A DNA stretch of 64,000 nt from Arthrobacter sp. 131MFCol6.1 (GTDB lineage Bacteria > Actinomycetota > Actinomycetes > Actinomycetales > Micrococcaceae), in the NCBI RefSeq assembly GCF_000374925.1, contig NZ_KB895543.1, forward strand, positions 185,484 to 249,483, read 5' to 3'. Under the pieces are notes generated by a model. That model ran no database searches, had not been told where the DNA came from, and worked only from the letters and a program-made list of their open reading frames with translations. The translations under genes and the position numbers were made by a program. Positions 9,116 through 16,365 of this stretch are shown here, piece by piece. Every line of letters begins with the position of its first letter. Position 1 is the stretch's first letter.

Positions 9116-9964
9116 ATGTTAGCCTCAGCCGACCGTATTCGTGAGGAGCAGCGCTTGCTCTGGGATGAGTTCTCGTCGGGCTGGAAGAAATGGGACGCTG
9201 AACTGCTTGGCTGGCAGGCCCCGTTCGGCGACGCCCTCCTCAAGGAGCTCCGTCTCCGCCCCGACTCAGAGGTGCTGGACGTCGCGGCAGGCACGGGGGA
9301 GCCTGGCCTCAACGTGGCCGCGCAGGTGCCGGAAGGCCGGGTGGTCCTGACTGACATTTCGTCCGGGATGCTCCGCGTGGCCGAAGAGAAGGCAGCGGCC
9401 CGGCGCCTGAACAACCTGGACTTTCAAGTGTGCGATTCGGCCGCCCTGCCGTTCCGCGACAACACGTTCGACGCCGCCTATAGCCACTTCGGTTTGATGT
9501 TCTTCCCGGTGATGTCCGCGGCCATGGCAGAGATGGCGCGCACCGCCAGGCCGGGCGCCCGGGTGGGAGCCGTCGTCTGGGGACGCGCGGCGGCAAACCC
9601 CTGGGCCAGCCTGATCCTGGGCACGATTGCCCGGCACCGGGAACTGCCCATCCCGCCCGCGGAGACTCCCGGGCTGTTCCGCTGCGCACCAACCGGGTTC
9701 ATGACCCGCATGTTCAAGGAGGCCGGCCTGGCGGAGGTGGCCGAGCACCAGGTCAGCACCGACCTGGTGCACGAATCTCCGGAGAGTTATTGGGAGTTCA
9801 TGACGGACATCGCGACCACCGTGGCGATGGGGCTGGCCAAGGCGGACGCGGACTCGCGGGCCCTGATCCGCTCGGATGTGTTCGCGCTGCTGGGCCGCTA
9901 CGAGCACGACGGCGCGATCCGGCTCCGGTCCACCGCCACCGTGGTGGCGGGGACCAAGGTGTAG
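9116..9964 (+). CDS. Class I SAM-dependent methyltransferase
   Basis: A 282-residue methyltransferase with the Rossmann-type motif I VLDVAAGTGEPGL, the acidic loop LTDISSGMLRVAEEK (motif II), and a UbiE/Methyltransf_11-like core ending near LPFRDNTFDAAYSHFGLMFF. The C-terminal third probably covers the substrate pocket and does not identify the acceptor. The ATG at 9116 has AAGGAA at 9104-9109. Very long open frames run antisense across purF into this gene but are GC-bias artefacts. No partner gene is adjacent. Confidence 0.85.
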   Translation: MLASADRIREEQRLLWDEFSSGWKKWDAELLGWQAPFGDALLKELRLRPDSEVLDVAAGTGEPGLNVAAQVPEGRVVLTDISSGMLRVAEEKAAARRLNNLDFQVCDSAALPFRDNTFDAAYSHFGLMFFPVMSAAMAEMARTARPGARVGAVVWGRAAANPWASLILGTIARHRELPIPPAETPGLFRCAPTGFMTRMFKEAGLAEVAEHQVSTDLVHESPESYWEFMTDIATTVAMGLAKADADSRALIRSDVFALLGRYEHDGAIRLRSTATVVAGTKV

Positions 9965-10027
9965 CCAGGCGGGCGGGTCCGGACTGTTTTCGCTGCGTTT
10001 TCGGACCGCGGCGCCGTATTCGGACCG

Positions 10028-10051
10028 GCGCGGCCGGGATCCGGGCCGCGC
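10028..10051. terminator. GC-rich hairpin centred on GGATCC
   Basis: An 8-bp stem (10028-10035 with 10044-10051) encloses a loop containing GGATCC, between convergent methyltransferase and AbiEi-like genes. It is probably a shared transcript end. It resembles palindromes found in the next intergenic regions. Confidence 0.4.
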
Positions 10052-10091
10052 GTGCCCGATATCGTGGCGGTTTCCTGGGAGCGCGGCGCGA

Positions 10092-11042
10092 TCAGCACCG
10101 ACAGGCCGGGAGCGGCTGCCGGGGAACGCCGGCGGCCGCCAGGAATGCGGAAAAAGATCCGGGATTGGCCAGCTCCGACCATGTCCAACGGATCACGCGC
10201 CGGCCCGTGGCCCGAATCCTGTCCTCCCGGCGTTTCTCGGCGGTGAGGGCCTCGGCCGGTGTCCGGCCCTGGAGGTACTCCGCGTTGCGGTACTTCACAA
10301 GGCCGTCGAACTCTCCGCAAAGCTGATCATCGGGCCAGTCAAAGTCAGTGAACGCCACCAGCCCCCGGGCATCACGAATTTCGACCTGAAGGAGGGGGAT
10401 CCGGAAGCCGAGCCGGTGCATCAGGGCGCGGCTCACCGATTCTCCGGGGGAGCCGGACGCAGGATCAGCAAACTGCAGGGCGGTCCGGATCCGCCGGGCC
10501 GCGGCTGCCGTGTAGTTGCCGCCGATGCCGGCGTCGAGTTCCCCGCGGCTGAGCGGTGCCAGGTTGTCTGACCGCGGCCCCAGGACATGGTCGAATACTG
10601 TGACCCCCTGCTCAAACGATTCGAAGGCGGCCAGGTCCAGTGCTGTCCGGACCCGGTCCGTGACCAGGAGCCCGTGACGTTCCTCGATCCGCACCGAGCC
10701 CAAATCGACCAGATGTCGGCGGACCCCGGCGCGCGAGCGCCCGCCGCCGCCGTCGTACGTGCAGGCGTGCACCAGATGACGGTGTCCCAGCACCGGCATG
10801 TCCCACAGCACAGCGGAGGACTGGCGGCAGAAGACGGTCCGGCTCCGCAGCGTGGAAGCCGCCGCCCGGATGAGGACAGGATACCTGTCCCAAGGCGGCA
10901 GCGCTTCCCACTCCTGTGCCCGGACGTAGACGCCCTGCCTGATGCGCCGGAGCTGCCCGGACTTCGCCTGCCGTGCAAGGCCCCGCGCATCCTGGCCGAG
11001 GCGCGCGAGGTCGCTGCTGAGAATCAGTGGGGGTAGGTCCAT
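10092..11042 (-). CDS. AbiEi-type wHTH protein with Vsr/DUF559-like nuclease fold
   Basis: About 316 residues. The N-terminal part (DLARLGQDARGLARQAKSGQLRRI with a following QGVYV strand) resembles the winged-helix AbiEi antitoxin N-domain. The C-terminal part (FTDFDWPDDQLCGEFDGLVKY, then EKRREDRIRATG) has the acidic pattern of DUF559/Vsr-like PD-(D/E)XK folds. Proteins of this layout are common orphans in actinobacteria and are annotated as type IV antitoxin-like. No AbiEii nucleotidyltransferase toxin is adjacent, so a toxin-antitoxin role cannot be claimed. The ATG at 11042 is preferred to 11081 from the protein alignment pattern; its ribosome-binding site is weak. Confidence 0.75.
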   Translation of the reverse strand: MDLPPLILSSDLARLGQDARGLARQAKSGQLRRIRQGVYVRAQEWEALPPWDRYPVLIRAAASTLRSRTVFCRQSSAVLWDMPVLGHRHLVHACTYDGGGGRSRAGVRRHLVDLGSVRIEERHGLLVTDRVRTALDLAAFESFEQGVTVFDHVLGPRSDNLAPLSRGELDAGIGGNYTAAAARRIRTALQFADPASGSPGESVSRALMHRLGFRIPLLQVEIRDARGLVAFTDFDWPDDQLCGEFDGLVKYRNAEYLQGRTPAEALTAEKRREDRIRATGRRVIRWTWSELANPGSFSAFLAAAGVPRQPLPACRC

Positions 11043-11115
11043 GCCCCATGGTGGCCCGCGCTGCCGGGGCCGGACAACCACCGGCGAGGCGGATGTGGAA
11101 AACTATTCCGCGGCG

Positions 11116-11199
11116 GTTTCGGACCGGCGCGCAGCTATGGGACCCGCGCGCCGCGGATCCGCGCTGCATCTGTCCGATTCCGCCGCCGCGGTCCGAAAC
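11116..11199. repeat. Inverted and direct GGTCCGAA-type repeats
   Basis: GTTTCGGACCG (11116-11126) is repeated in inverse as CGGTCCGAAAC (11189-11199). A second CGGTCCGAA follows directly, and a CCGCGGATCCGCG palindrome sits between the arms. The whole 220-base gap between bcp and the AbiEi-like gene is rich in such dyads and holds no convincing gene. Confidence 0.5.
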
Positions 11200-11261
11200 C
11201 GGTCCGAATCCGCCGCGACCGCCGCGAAAACGCCGTGGCGACGCTGCGGAGGGGCGCGCCG

Positions 11262-11741
11262 TTAGACGCCCAGTGCTTCCTTCAGCGACGCCACGTGGCC
11301 CTGGGCCTTGACCTGGTACTGTGCCAGCTTCACCTTGCCCTCAGGGTCCAGCACTACGGTGGAGCGGACGATGCCCTCCGTGACCTCGCCATGAACCAGC
11401 TTCTCGCCCCACGCGCCGTAGGCGAGGGCCACCGCGTGGTCCTCGTCGGCCAGGAGCGGGAAGGTCAGGGCGAAGTCGCCGGTGAAATGGGCCAGGGCCT
11501 CGGGGGCGTCGGGGGAGATGCCCAGGACCTCGTAGCCGGAGCCCTGCAGGGATGCGAGATTGTCGCGGAAGTCGCAGGCCTCCGTGGTGCAGCCGGGGGT
11601 TGCCGCCTGCGGGTAGAAGTACACAATGACGTTCTTGCCGCGGTAGTCGGCCAAGGCAACCTTGTTGCCTTCGGCGTCCGGCAGGGTGAAATCCGGGGCC
11701 GGGGTGCCGGGCTGAAGCTTGACGGTCATGTTTGCGCTCAT
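11262..11741 (-). CDS. bcp: Thioredoxin-dependent peroxiredoxin (Bcp/PrxQ)
   Basis: A 159-residue cytosolic thiol peroxidase reducing hydrogen peroxide and organic hydroperoxides. The motif TPGCTTEACDFRD contains the peroxidatic Cys51 and the resolving Cys56, the five-residue spacing of atypical 2-Cys PrxQ enzymes. The thioredoxin-fold start (PDFTLPDAEGNKVAL) is normal and length matches the family. AAGGAA precedes the ATG. It appears monocistronic, facing away from the divergent serine hydrolase gene. Confidence 0.94.
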   Translation of the reverse strand: MSANMTVKLQPGTPAPDFTLPDAEGNKVALADYRGKNVIVYFYPQAATPGCTTEACDFRDNLASLQGSGYEVLGISPDAPEALAHFTGDFALTFPLLADEDHAVALAYGAWGEKLVHGEVTEGIVRSTVVLDPEGKVKLAQYQVKAQGHVASLKEALGV

Positions 11742-11863
11742 GATGTTCCTTCGGGGGAGTGGTCAACTGTCTGTGATGCACAACATCGTGTGCCGAGGCT
11801 GTATTCCGCCGCCTGGGCCCGGGCAGCACCGGTCTTGGGCGGCACGGGGGACCCGCCGGCCTG

Positions 11864-11891
11864 ACAGCTTTTTCATAGCTCGGGCATAGCT
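11864..11891 (+). promoter_or_regulatory. Three half-sites at 11-base period upstream of serine hydrolase
   Basis: ACAGCT ends at 11869, CATAGCT at 11880 and CATAGCT at 11891, three direct repeats with an exact 11-base period. They lie 24-51 bases before the start of the exported serine hydrolase. Such helical-turn direct repeats are characteristic of OmpR-family response-regulator binding. Confidence 0.5.
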
Positions 11892-11914
11892 GCCGTGGCT
11901 AGCTTGGAGCCATT

Positions 11915-12934
11915 ATGGAACAGCAAACTCCACGGCAGCGGCGACTCGGATCCCGGCGCACGGCCACGACCGGACGGCAGCCGACGCCTGGCCGGGTCCG
12001 GGGCATGACCCTGGCGGCCGGTGCCGCAGTTCTGGCGGTCGTGCTGGCCGCCGGCATCTATTCCTCAGCGGAAGCCCGCTCGACGGCGGCGAATCTCCAG
12101 CCGGCGAATCTCACTGCGCCGAATCTCACGACGGCGTCGGCTGCCCCGTCTGCCGCGACGACGGCGGAGGCCAGCGCGTCGCCGTCGGCCAGTCTCGACG
12201 CGGCGGCCCCGGCATCCGCCCCGGCGCCCGGAACAGTGGACGAGGCACTGGACGCGCGCATCAAGGCCATTCTCGATGCCAACAGCCAGTACCAGATCGG
12301 CGTGGCGCTGGTCGACGTTTCCCGGGACCCGGGCGCCGCGGACGTCCACGAATACGGGGTCCGGGAGGATTTCGTGGCCGCGAGCACCGCCAAAGTGCTG
12401 GCCGCGGCGGCCTACTACCACCTGGTCGAAACCGGGGCGGCCAGCCTCGATGACCCGTTGGGGAACTACACCGCCGGCTTCCAGCTCCGGGAGATGATCC
12501 AGCAGAGCGACAACGACTCGTGGTCGCTGATCATGGATGCCGTGGGCCACGAGCAGCTGACGGAGTACGCGGCATCGCTGGGCGTGAGCTATGACCCGGA
12601 AATCAACACGCTGACACCGGCGGAAATGGCGACGATCCTGGCGGGGGTCTACTCCGGGACCCTCCTGACGGCCGGGGACACCGCCCAGCTGTTGTCCTAT
12701 ATGCAGGACACCAACTACGAAACGCTCATTCCCGCCGCCGTTCCGGAAGGGATCACGGTCTTCCACAAGTACGGGCTCCTGGACGACGAACTGCACGACG
12801 CCGCCGTCCTCGCGCAGGGCAACACCGCGTACGCTCTGGTCATCTACACCAAGGGCCAAGACTTGAGCGACGTCCCGGAACGCACCGAGGTGATCCATCA
12901 GCTGACGCAGGCCGTGGCGGGCGCCCTCTTCTAG
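11915..12934 (+). CDS. Membrane-anchored class A beta-lactamase-like serine hydrolase
   Basis: 339 residues: a basic N-terminus, one membrane anchor (about 31-50), a Thr/Ala/Ser-rich extracellular linker with short repeats, then a penicillin-binding/beta-lactamase-fold domain. Catalytic motifs are S157-T-A-K160 (SxxK), S198-D-N200 and K285-Y-G287. The third motif is normally KTG/KSG, so KYG is unusual and suggests a non-classical activity, perhaps a peptidase or transpeptidase relative rather than an antibiotic-resistance enzyme. A paralogue sharing these features lies at 40.3-41.2 kb. TTGGAG upstream supports the ATG at 11915. The 11-base-period repeats suggest two-component control. Confidence 0.85.
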   Translation: MEQQTPRQRRLGSRRTATTGRQPTPGRVRGMTLAAGAAVLAVVLAAGIYSSAEARSTAANLQPANLTAPNLTTASAAPSAATTAEASASPSASLDAAAPASAPAPGTVDEALDARIKAILDANSQYQIGVALVDVSRDPGAADVHEYGVREDFVAASTAKVLAAAAYYHLVETGAASLDDPLGNYTAGFQLREMIQQSDNDSWSLIMDAVGHEQLTEYAASLGVSYDPEINTLTPAEMATILAGVYSGTLLTAGDTAQLLSYMQDTNYETLIPAAVPEGITVFHKYGLLDDELHDAAVLAQGNTAYALVIYTKGQDLSDVPERTEVIHQLTQAVAGALF

Positions 12935-12976
12935 CGCGGCGTTCTCGGAAGACTGCGGCGGAACCGGACCACCGCA

Positions 12977-12990
12977 CCGCGGATCCGCGG
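12977..12990. repeat. Perfect palindrome CCGCGGATCCGCGG
   Basis: A 14-base perfect palindrome in the 117-base gap between the serine hydrolase gene and the convergent allantoinase gene. It shares its CGCGGATCCGCG core with a dyad near 11150. Confidence 0.45.
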
Positions 12991-13051
12991 CGCCTTCGTC
13001 CCGAAGCGGAGCAGAAAACCGAATGCGGCGCGGAGCAGACGCGGACTTGGC

Positions 13052-14392
13052 TCATACGCCGCGGCGGATCAGCTGGCCGGTCGGAGTCCGGCCGTCGATC
13101 AGGGTGCCGCGGAGGTAGGTCTGCCGGACGACGCCGGAAAGCGCCTTCCCGTCGTACGGGGTGATGGGGTTCTTGTGCCGGAGTTTGGAGGCGTCCACGA
13201 CGTACCCCTCGTCCGGGGCAAACACGGAGAGGTCGGCGTCGTACCCCAGCGCCAGCTGGCCCTTGTTGCGCAGGCCGGCGAGCTGGGCCGGCTTGGCAGC
13301 CATCCACGAGAGAACCTGCTCCAGCGCGATGCCGCGGTGCCGGGCCTCGGTCCAGATCAGCGACAGGCCCAGCTGCAAGGAGGAGACGCCGCCCCAGGCC
13401 ACGGCGAAGTCCCCGTTTTCCAGGTCCTTCAAATCCAGGGTGGACGGGGAGTGGTCCGAGACGATGCAGTCGATGGTGCCGTCCAGGAGCCCGGCCCACA
13501 GCAGTTCGCGGTTGGCGGCTTCGCGGATCGGCGGGCAGCACTTGTAGGCCGTGGCGCCGTCCGGGATTTCCTCGGCCGTCAGCGTCAGGTAGTGCGGGCA
13601 CGTCTCCACGGTGAGGCGGACGCCGTCGCGCTTGGCGGCGGCGATCATGGGCAGCGCGTCGGAAGAGGAAAGGTGCACGATGTGGGCGCGGGCGCCGGTC
13701 CGGCGGGCCCGTTCGATGACCTCGGCGATGGCCTTGTTCTCCGCCCGGCGCGGGCGGGACGCCAGGAACGTGGCGTAGCGGTCGCCGCCCGGGCGGGGCG
13801 CGTGATCGATCGTGTGGGAGTCCTCGGCGTGGACGATCATGAGCGAGTCGAAGGACTTGAGCTCGGCCATGTCCTCTTCCATCTCGTCCGCTGCCAGGTC
13901 CGGGAACTCGTCCACACCGGAGTGCAGCAGGAAGCACTTGAAGCCGAAGACGCCCTCGTCGTGCAGCGGCCGCAGCTCATGCTTGTTGCCCGGAACGGCT
14001 CCGCCCCAGAAGCCGACGTCCACGAACACCTGGCCCTCAGCCACCTCGCGCTTGAGTTTCAGGGCGGCCACCGTGGTGGTGGGCGGGATGCTGTTCAGCG
14101 GCATGTCGATGATCGTGGTGACGCCGCCGGCCGCTGCTGCCCGGGTGGCGGACGCGAAGCCCTCCCACTCGGTGCGGCCGGGCTCGTTGACGTGCACGTG
14201 GGTGTCCGCCAGGCCCGGCAGGAGGGTTTCGTCGCCGCCGAGGGCGATGACTTCACGGCCGGAAAGGCCGGTGCCCAGCGGCTCGATCGCTGCAATCACG
14301 CCGCCCTGGATGCCGACCTCCCGCGCGGCGACGCCGGCGGTGGTCAGCACGTGCCGGCCGCGGAAGACGACGTCGTAGGTGTCTTCAGGCAT
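13052..14392 (-). CDS. allB: Allantoinase
   Basis: A 446-residue amidohydrolase-superfamily enzyme opening the allantoin ring to allantoate in the cytosol. It has the dihydroorotase/allantoinase layout with a short N-terminal beta domain, the metal-binding DTHVHVNEPGRTEWEGF motif, the lysine region GFKCFLLHSGVDEFP, and histidines in VHLSSSDALP and CPHYL. The ATG at 14392 has AAAGGAG seven bases upstream; the frame extending to 14653 is rejected because it lies inside the neighbouring isomerase gene. It is the last gene of the minus-strand ureide arm. The next enzyme, allantoate amidohydrolase, is not in the window. Confidence 0.93.
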   Translation of the reverse strand: MPEDTYDVVFRGRHVLTTAGVAAREVGIQGGVIAAIEPLGTGLSGREVIALGGDETLLPGLADTHVHVNEPGRTEWEGFASATRAAAAGGVTTIIDMPLNSIPPTTTVAALKLKREVAEGQVFVDVGFWGGAVPGNKHELRPLHDEGVFGFKCFLLHSGVDEFPDLAADEMEEDMAELKSFDSLMIVHAEDSHTIDHAPRPGGDRYATFLASRPRRAENKAIAEVIERARRTGARAHIVHLSSSDALPMIAAAKRDGVRLTVETCPHYLTLTAEEIPDGATAYKCCPPIREAANRELLWAGLLDGTIDCIVSDHSPSTLDLKDLENGDFAVAWGGVSSLQLGLSLIWTEARHRGIALEQVLSWMAAKPAQLAGLRNKGQLALGYDADLSVFAPDEGYVVDASKLRHKNPITPYDGKALSGVVRQTYLRGTLIDGRTPTGQLIRRGV

Positions 14393-14429
14393 GGAGCGTC
14401 TCCTTTCGAGCGAAGCCTGGGTGAATGGA

Positions 14430-15230
14430 TCAGCCGCCGACGCCCTGGCGGACGGCCCAGCTGAACGCCGTCTCCGCCGGTTCCTTGTATTCCAGGCCGA
14501 TGTAGCCCTGGTAGCCGAGGGCGCGGCTGCGGGCGACCCATTCGCCGAGCGGAAGCTGCCCGGTTCCCGGAGCCCCGCGGCCGGGGTTGTCGGCGATCTG
14601 GATGTGGCCGAAGTCCCCGGCGTGCTTTTCGATGACGGCGGCGACGTCCTCACCGTTCACGGCCAGGTGGTAGAAGTCGGCGAGGAACTTGATGTTCTCC
14701 GCGCCGGATTCCCGCCTGACCCGGGCGATGACGTCGAAGGCGTCCTGGGCCTTGAGCAGCGGGTAGCGTAGTGCGCCGCTGACCGGTTCCAGGAGCACCG
14801 TGCCGCCGATACTGGCGACGCCGGCAGCCGCCGTCGCGAGGTTCTCGGCGCCAATGGCGTCCTGCCTCTGCGCGGATTCGCCGTCTATGCGGTTGCCGTA
14901 GAGGGCGTTGAAGGCCTTGCAGCCGAGGCGTTCACCGATCCCGGCGACGACGTCGATGTTGTCCTGGAATTCGGCGGAGCGTGCCGGCCAGGAGACCAGG
15001 CCGCGGTCGCCGCCGGGCATGTCGCCCGCGTTGAAGTTCAGGCCCGTGAGCTGCACTCCGGCGTCGGCGATGGCGTTCTCAAACCGTGAAACCTCGGCGT
15101 CGGTGGGGACGGAGGCCTCGAAGGGCCACCAGAATTCGACGGCGTCAAAACCGGCGGCCTTCGCCGCGGCCGGGCGTTCCAGGAGGGGGAGCTCCGTCAG
15201 GAGGATGGAGCAGTTCACGGTGTACGTCAT
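14430..15230 (-). CDS. hyi: Hydroxypyruvate isomerase-like TIM-barrel protein
   Basis: 266 residues of the xylose-isomerase-like TIM-barrel family. VNCSILLTELPLLER at the N-terminus, the Glu ligand in TVLLEPVSG and LADFYHLAVNG match bacterial hydroxypyruvate isomerases, which interconvert hydroxypyruvate and tartronate semialdehyde in glyoxylate use. Placement beside allantoinase fits glyoxylate released from purines. However, glyoxylate carboligase and tartronate semialdehyde reductase, its usual partners, are absent here. The ATG at 15230 has GGAAGA upstream. Lies 37 bases from allB and is probably co-transcribed with it. Confidence 0.85.
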   Translation of the reverse strand: MTYTVNCSILLTELPLLERPAAAKAAGFDAVEFWWPFEASVPTDAEVSRFENAIADAGVQLTGLNFNAGDMPGGDRGLVSWPARSAEFQDNIDVVAGIGERLGCKAFNALYGNRIDGESAQRQDAIGAENLATAAAGVASIGGTVLLEPVSGALRYPLLKAQDAFDVIARVRRESGAENIKFLADFYHLAVNGEDVAAVIEKHAGDFGHIQIADNPGRGAPGTGQLPLGEWVARSRALGYQGYIGLEYKEPAETAFSWAVRQGVGG

Positions 15231-15338
15231 TGCGGGTTTCTTCCGGTGAGGGCGGGAGCTGGATCCCGGTGGTTGGAGAGCCAAGGGGTGGTGAGCCGGG
15301 GCGGGGCTGGGCTACGGGGCTCCCGGCGGAGGGCATCC

Positions 15339-15500
15339 CTACCGTTTCCTGGGGTCCTTCCGGGCCGCCAGGCCCACGAGCGCGCCGAGCGCCACACCGA
15401 TCAGCAAGCCCGTGAACGGCTTGTCGACGGTGGTGACCCCGATGGCGTAGCCGAGGGCCGCGCCAAGGAGCATTCCGATCCACAGGGATTCGTACCTCAC
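15339..15500 (-). CDS. Small membrane protein (53 aa)
   Basis: A GTG-initiated open frame reading (V)RYESLWIGMLLGAALGYAI, then a charged VDKPFTG turn, a second glycine/alanine-rich helix (LLIGVALGALVGLAA) and the basic tail RKDPRKR. Two glycine-zipper-like hairpin helices with a positively charged end are typical of real small membrane proteins. There is no strong Shine-Dalgarno. It lies between the isomerase and aminohydrolase genes, on the same strand, and may be co-transcribed with them. Confidence 0.55.
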   Translation of the reverse strand: MRYESLWIGMLLGAALGYAIGVTTVDKPFTGLLIGVALGALVGLAARKDPRKR

Positions 15501-15552
15501 AGCATCAGGCTAGCAAGGATCGCCCGTGCCACAAGTGCTCCCGGCTCCGGTC

Positions 15553-16365
15553 TCAGGTCAGGCGGATCTGGCGGTTGACGTCCTTGTACAGCAGGTACCG
15601 GAAATTGCCCGGACCGCCGGCGTAGCAGGCCTGTGGGCAGAAGGCGCGCAGCCACATGAAGTCGCCGGCCTCCACCTCCACCCAGTCGTCATTGAGCCGG
15701 TAGACGGCCTTGCCTTCCAGGACGAAGAGCCCGTGTTCCATGACATGGGTTTCCGCGAAGGGGATGGAGGCCCCGGGCCTGAAGGTGACGATGTTGACGT
15801 GCATGTCGTGGGCGAGGTCCTCCGGGTCCACGAAGCGGGTGGTGGCCCAGGCGCCGTCGGTGCCGGGCATTGCCCGCGGTTCGACGTCCTGGTCGCGGGT
15901 CACGAAGGATTTAGCCGTGTAGCCGGGCAGCGGCTCGTAAGCCTTCCGGATCCACTGGAAGCTGGCGATCTCCCCGGACTCGTTCGCCACGGACCATTGG
16001 GCCCCCGCGGCGAGGTATGCGTAGCCGCCCTCTCCGAGTTTGTGGACTTCCCCCTCGAGGGTCAGTGCCAGGGCGCCCTTGGTCAGGAAGATGACGCCTT
16101 CGACGCCGGCCTCCGGCTCGGGCTTTTCCGCGCCGCCGCCCGGCCCCACCTCGACAATCAGCTGCGCAAACGTCGTGGCGAAACCGGCGATTGGCCGGGC
16201 AATGATCCAGGCGCGGGTGTTGGTCCAGCCGGGCAGTCTGCTCGTGACGATGTCCCGGAGCGCGCCCTTCGGGATGACCGTGTAGGCCTCCTTGACCACG
16301 GCCCGGTCGGTCAGGAGCTGGGTCTGGGGCGGAAGTCCGCCCTCAGGGTAGAAGTACTTGCTCAT
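15553..16365 (-). CDS. allE: (S)-ureidoglycine aminohydrolase
   Basis: A 270-residue bicupin that hydrolyses (S)-ureidoglycine, the product of allantoate amidohydrolase, to (S)-ureidoglycolate and ammonia. Two cupin domains are visible: one with GVEGVIFLTKGALALTLEGE and one with IPFAETHVMEHGLFVLEGKA, whose His/Glu residues fit the Mn-binding site. Motifs such as PGWTNTRAWI and FRYLLYKDVNRQIRL match AllE. The start codon overlaps the upstream DUF6986 stop (ATGA) and has AAGGAA eight bases upstream, so the two are coupled. Confidence 0.92.
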   Translation of the reverse strand: MSKYFYPEGGLPPQTQLLTDRAVVKEAYTVIPKGALRDIVTSRLPGWTNTRAWIIARPIAGFATTFAQLIVEVGPGGGAEKPEPEAGVEGVIFLTKGALALTLEGEVHKLGEGGYAYLAAGAQWSVANESGEIASFQWIRKAYEPLPGYTAKSFVTRDQDVEPRAMPGTDGAWATTRFVDPEDLAHDMHVNIVTFRPGASIPFAETHVMEHGLFVLEGKAVYRLNDDWVEVEAGDFMWLRAFCPQACYAGGPGNFRYLLYKDVNRQIRLT

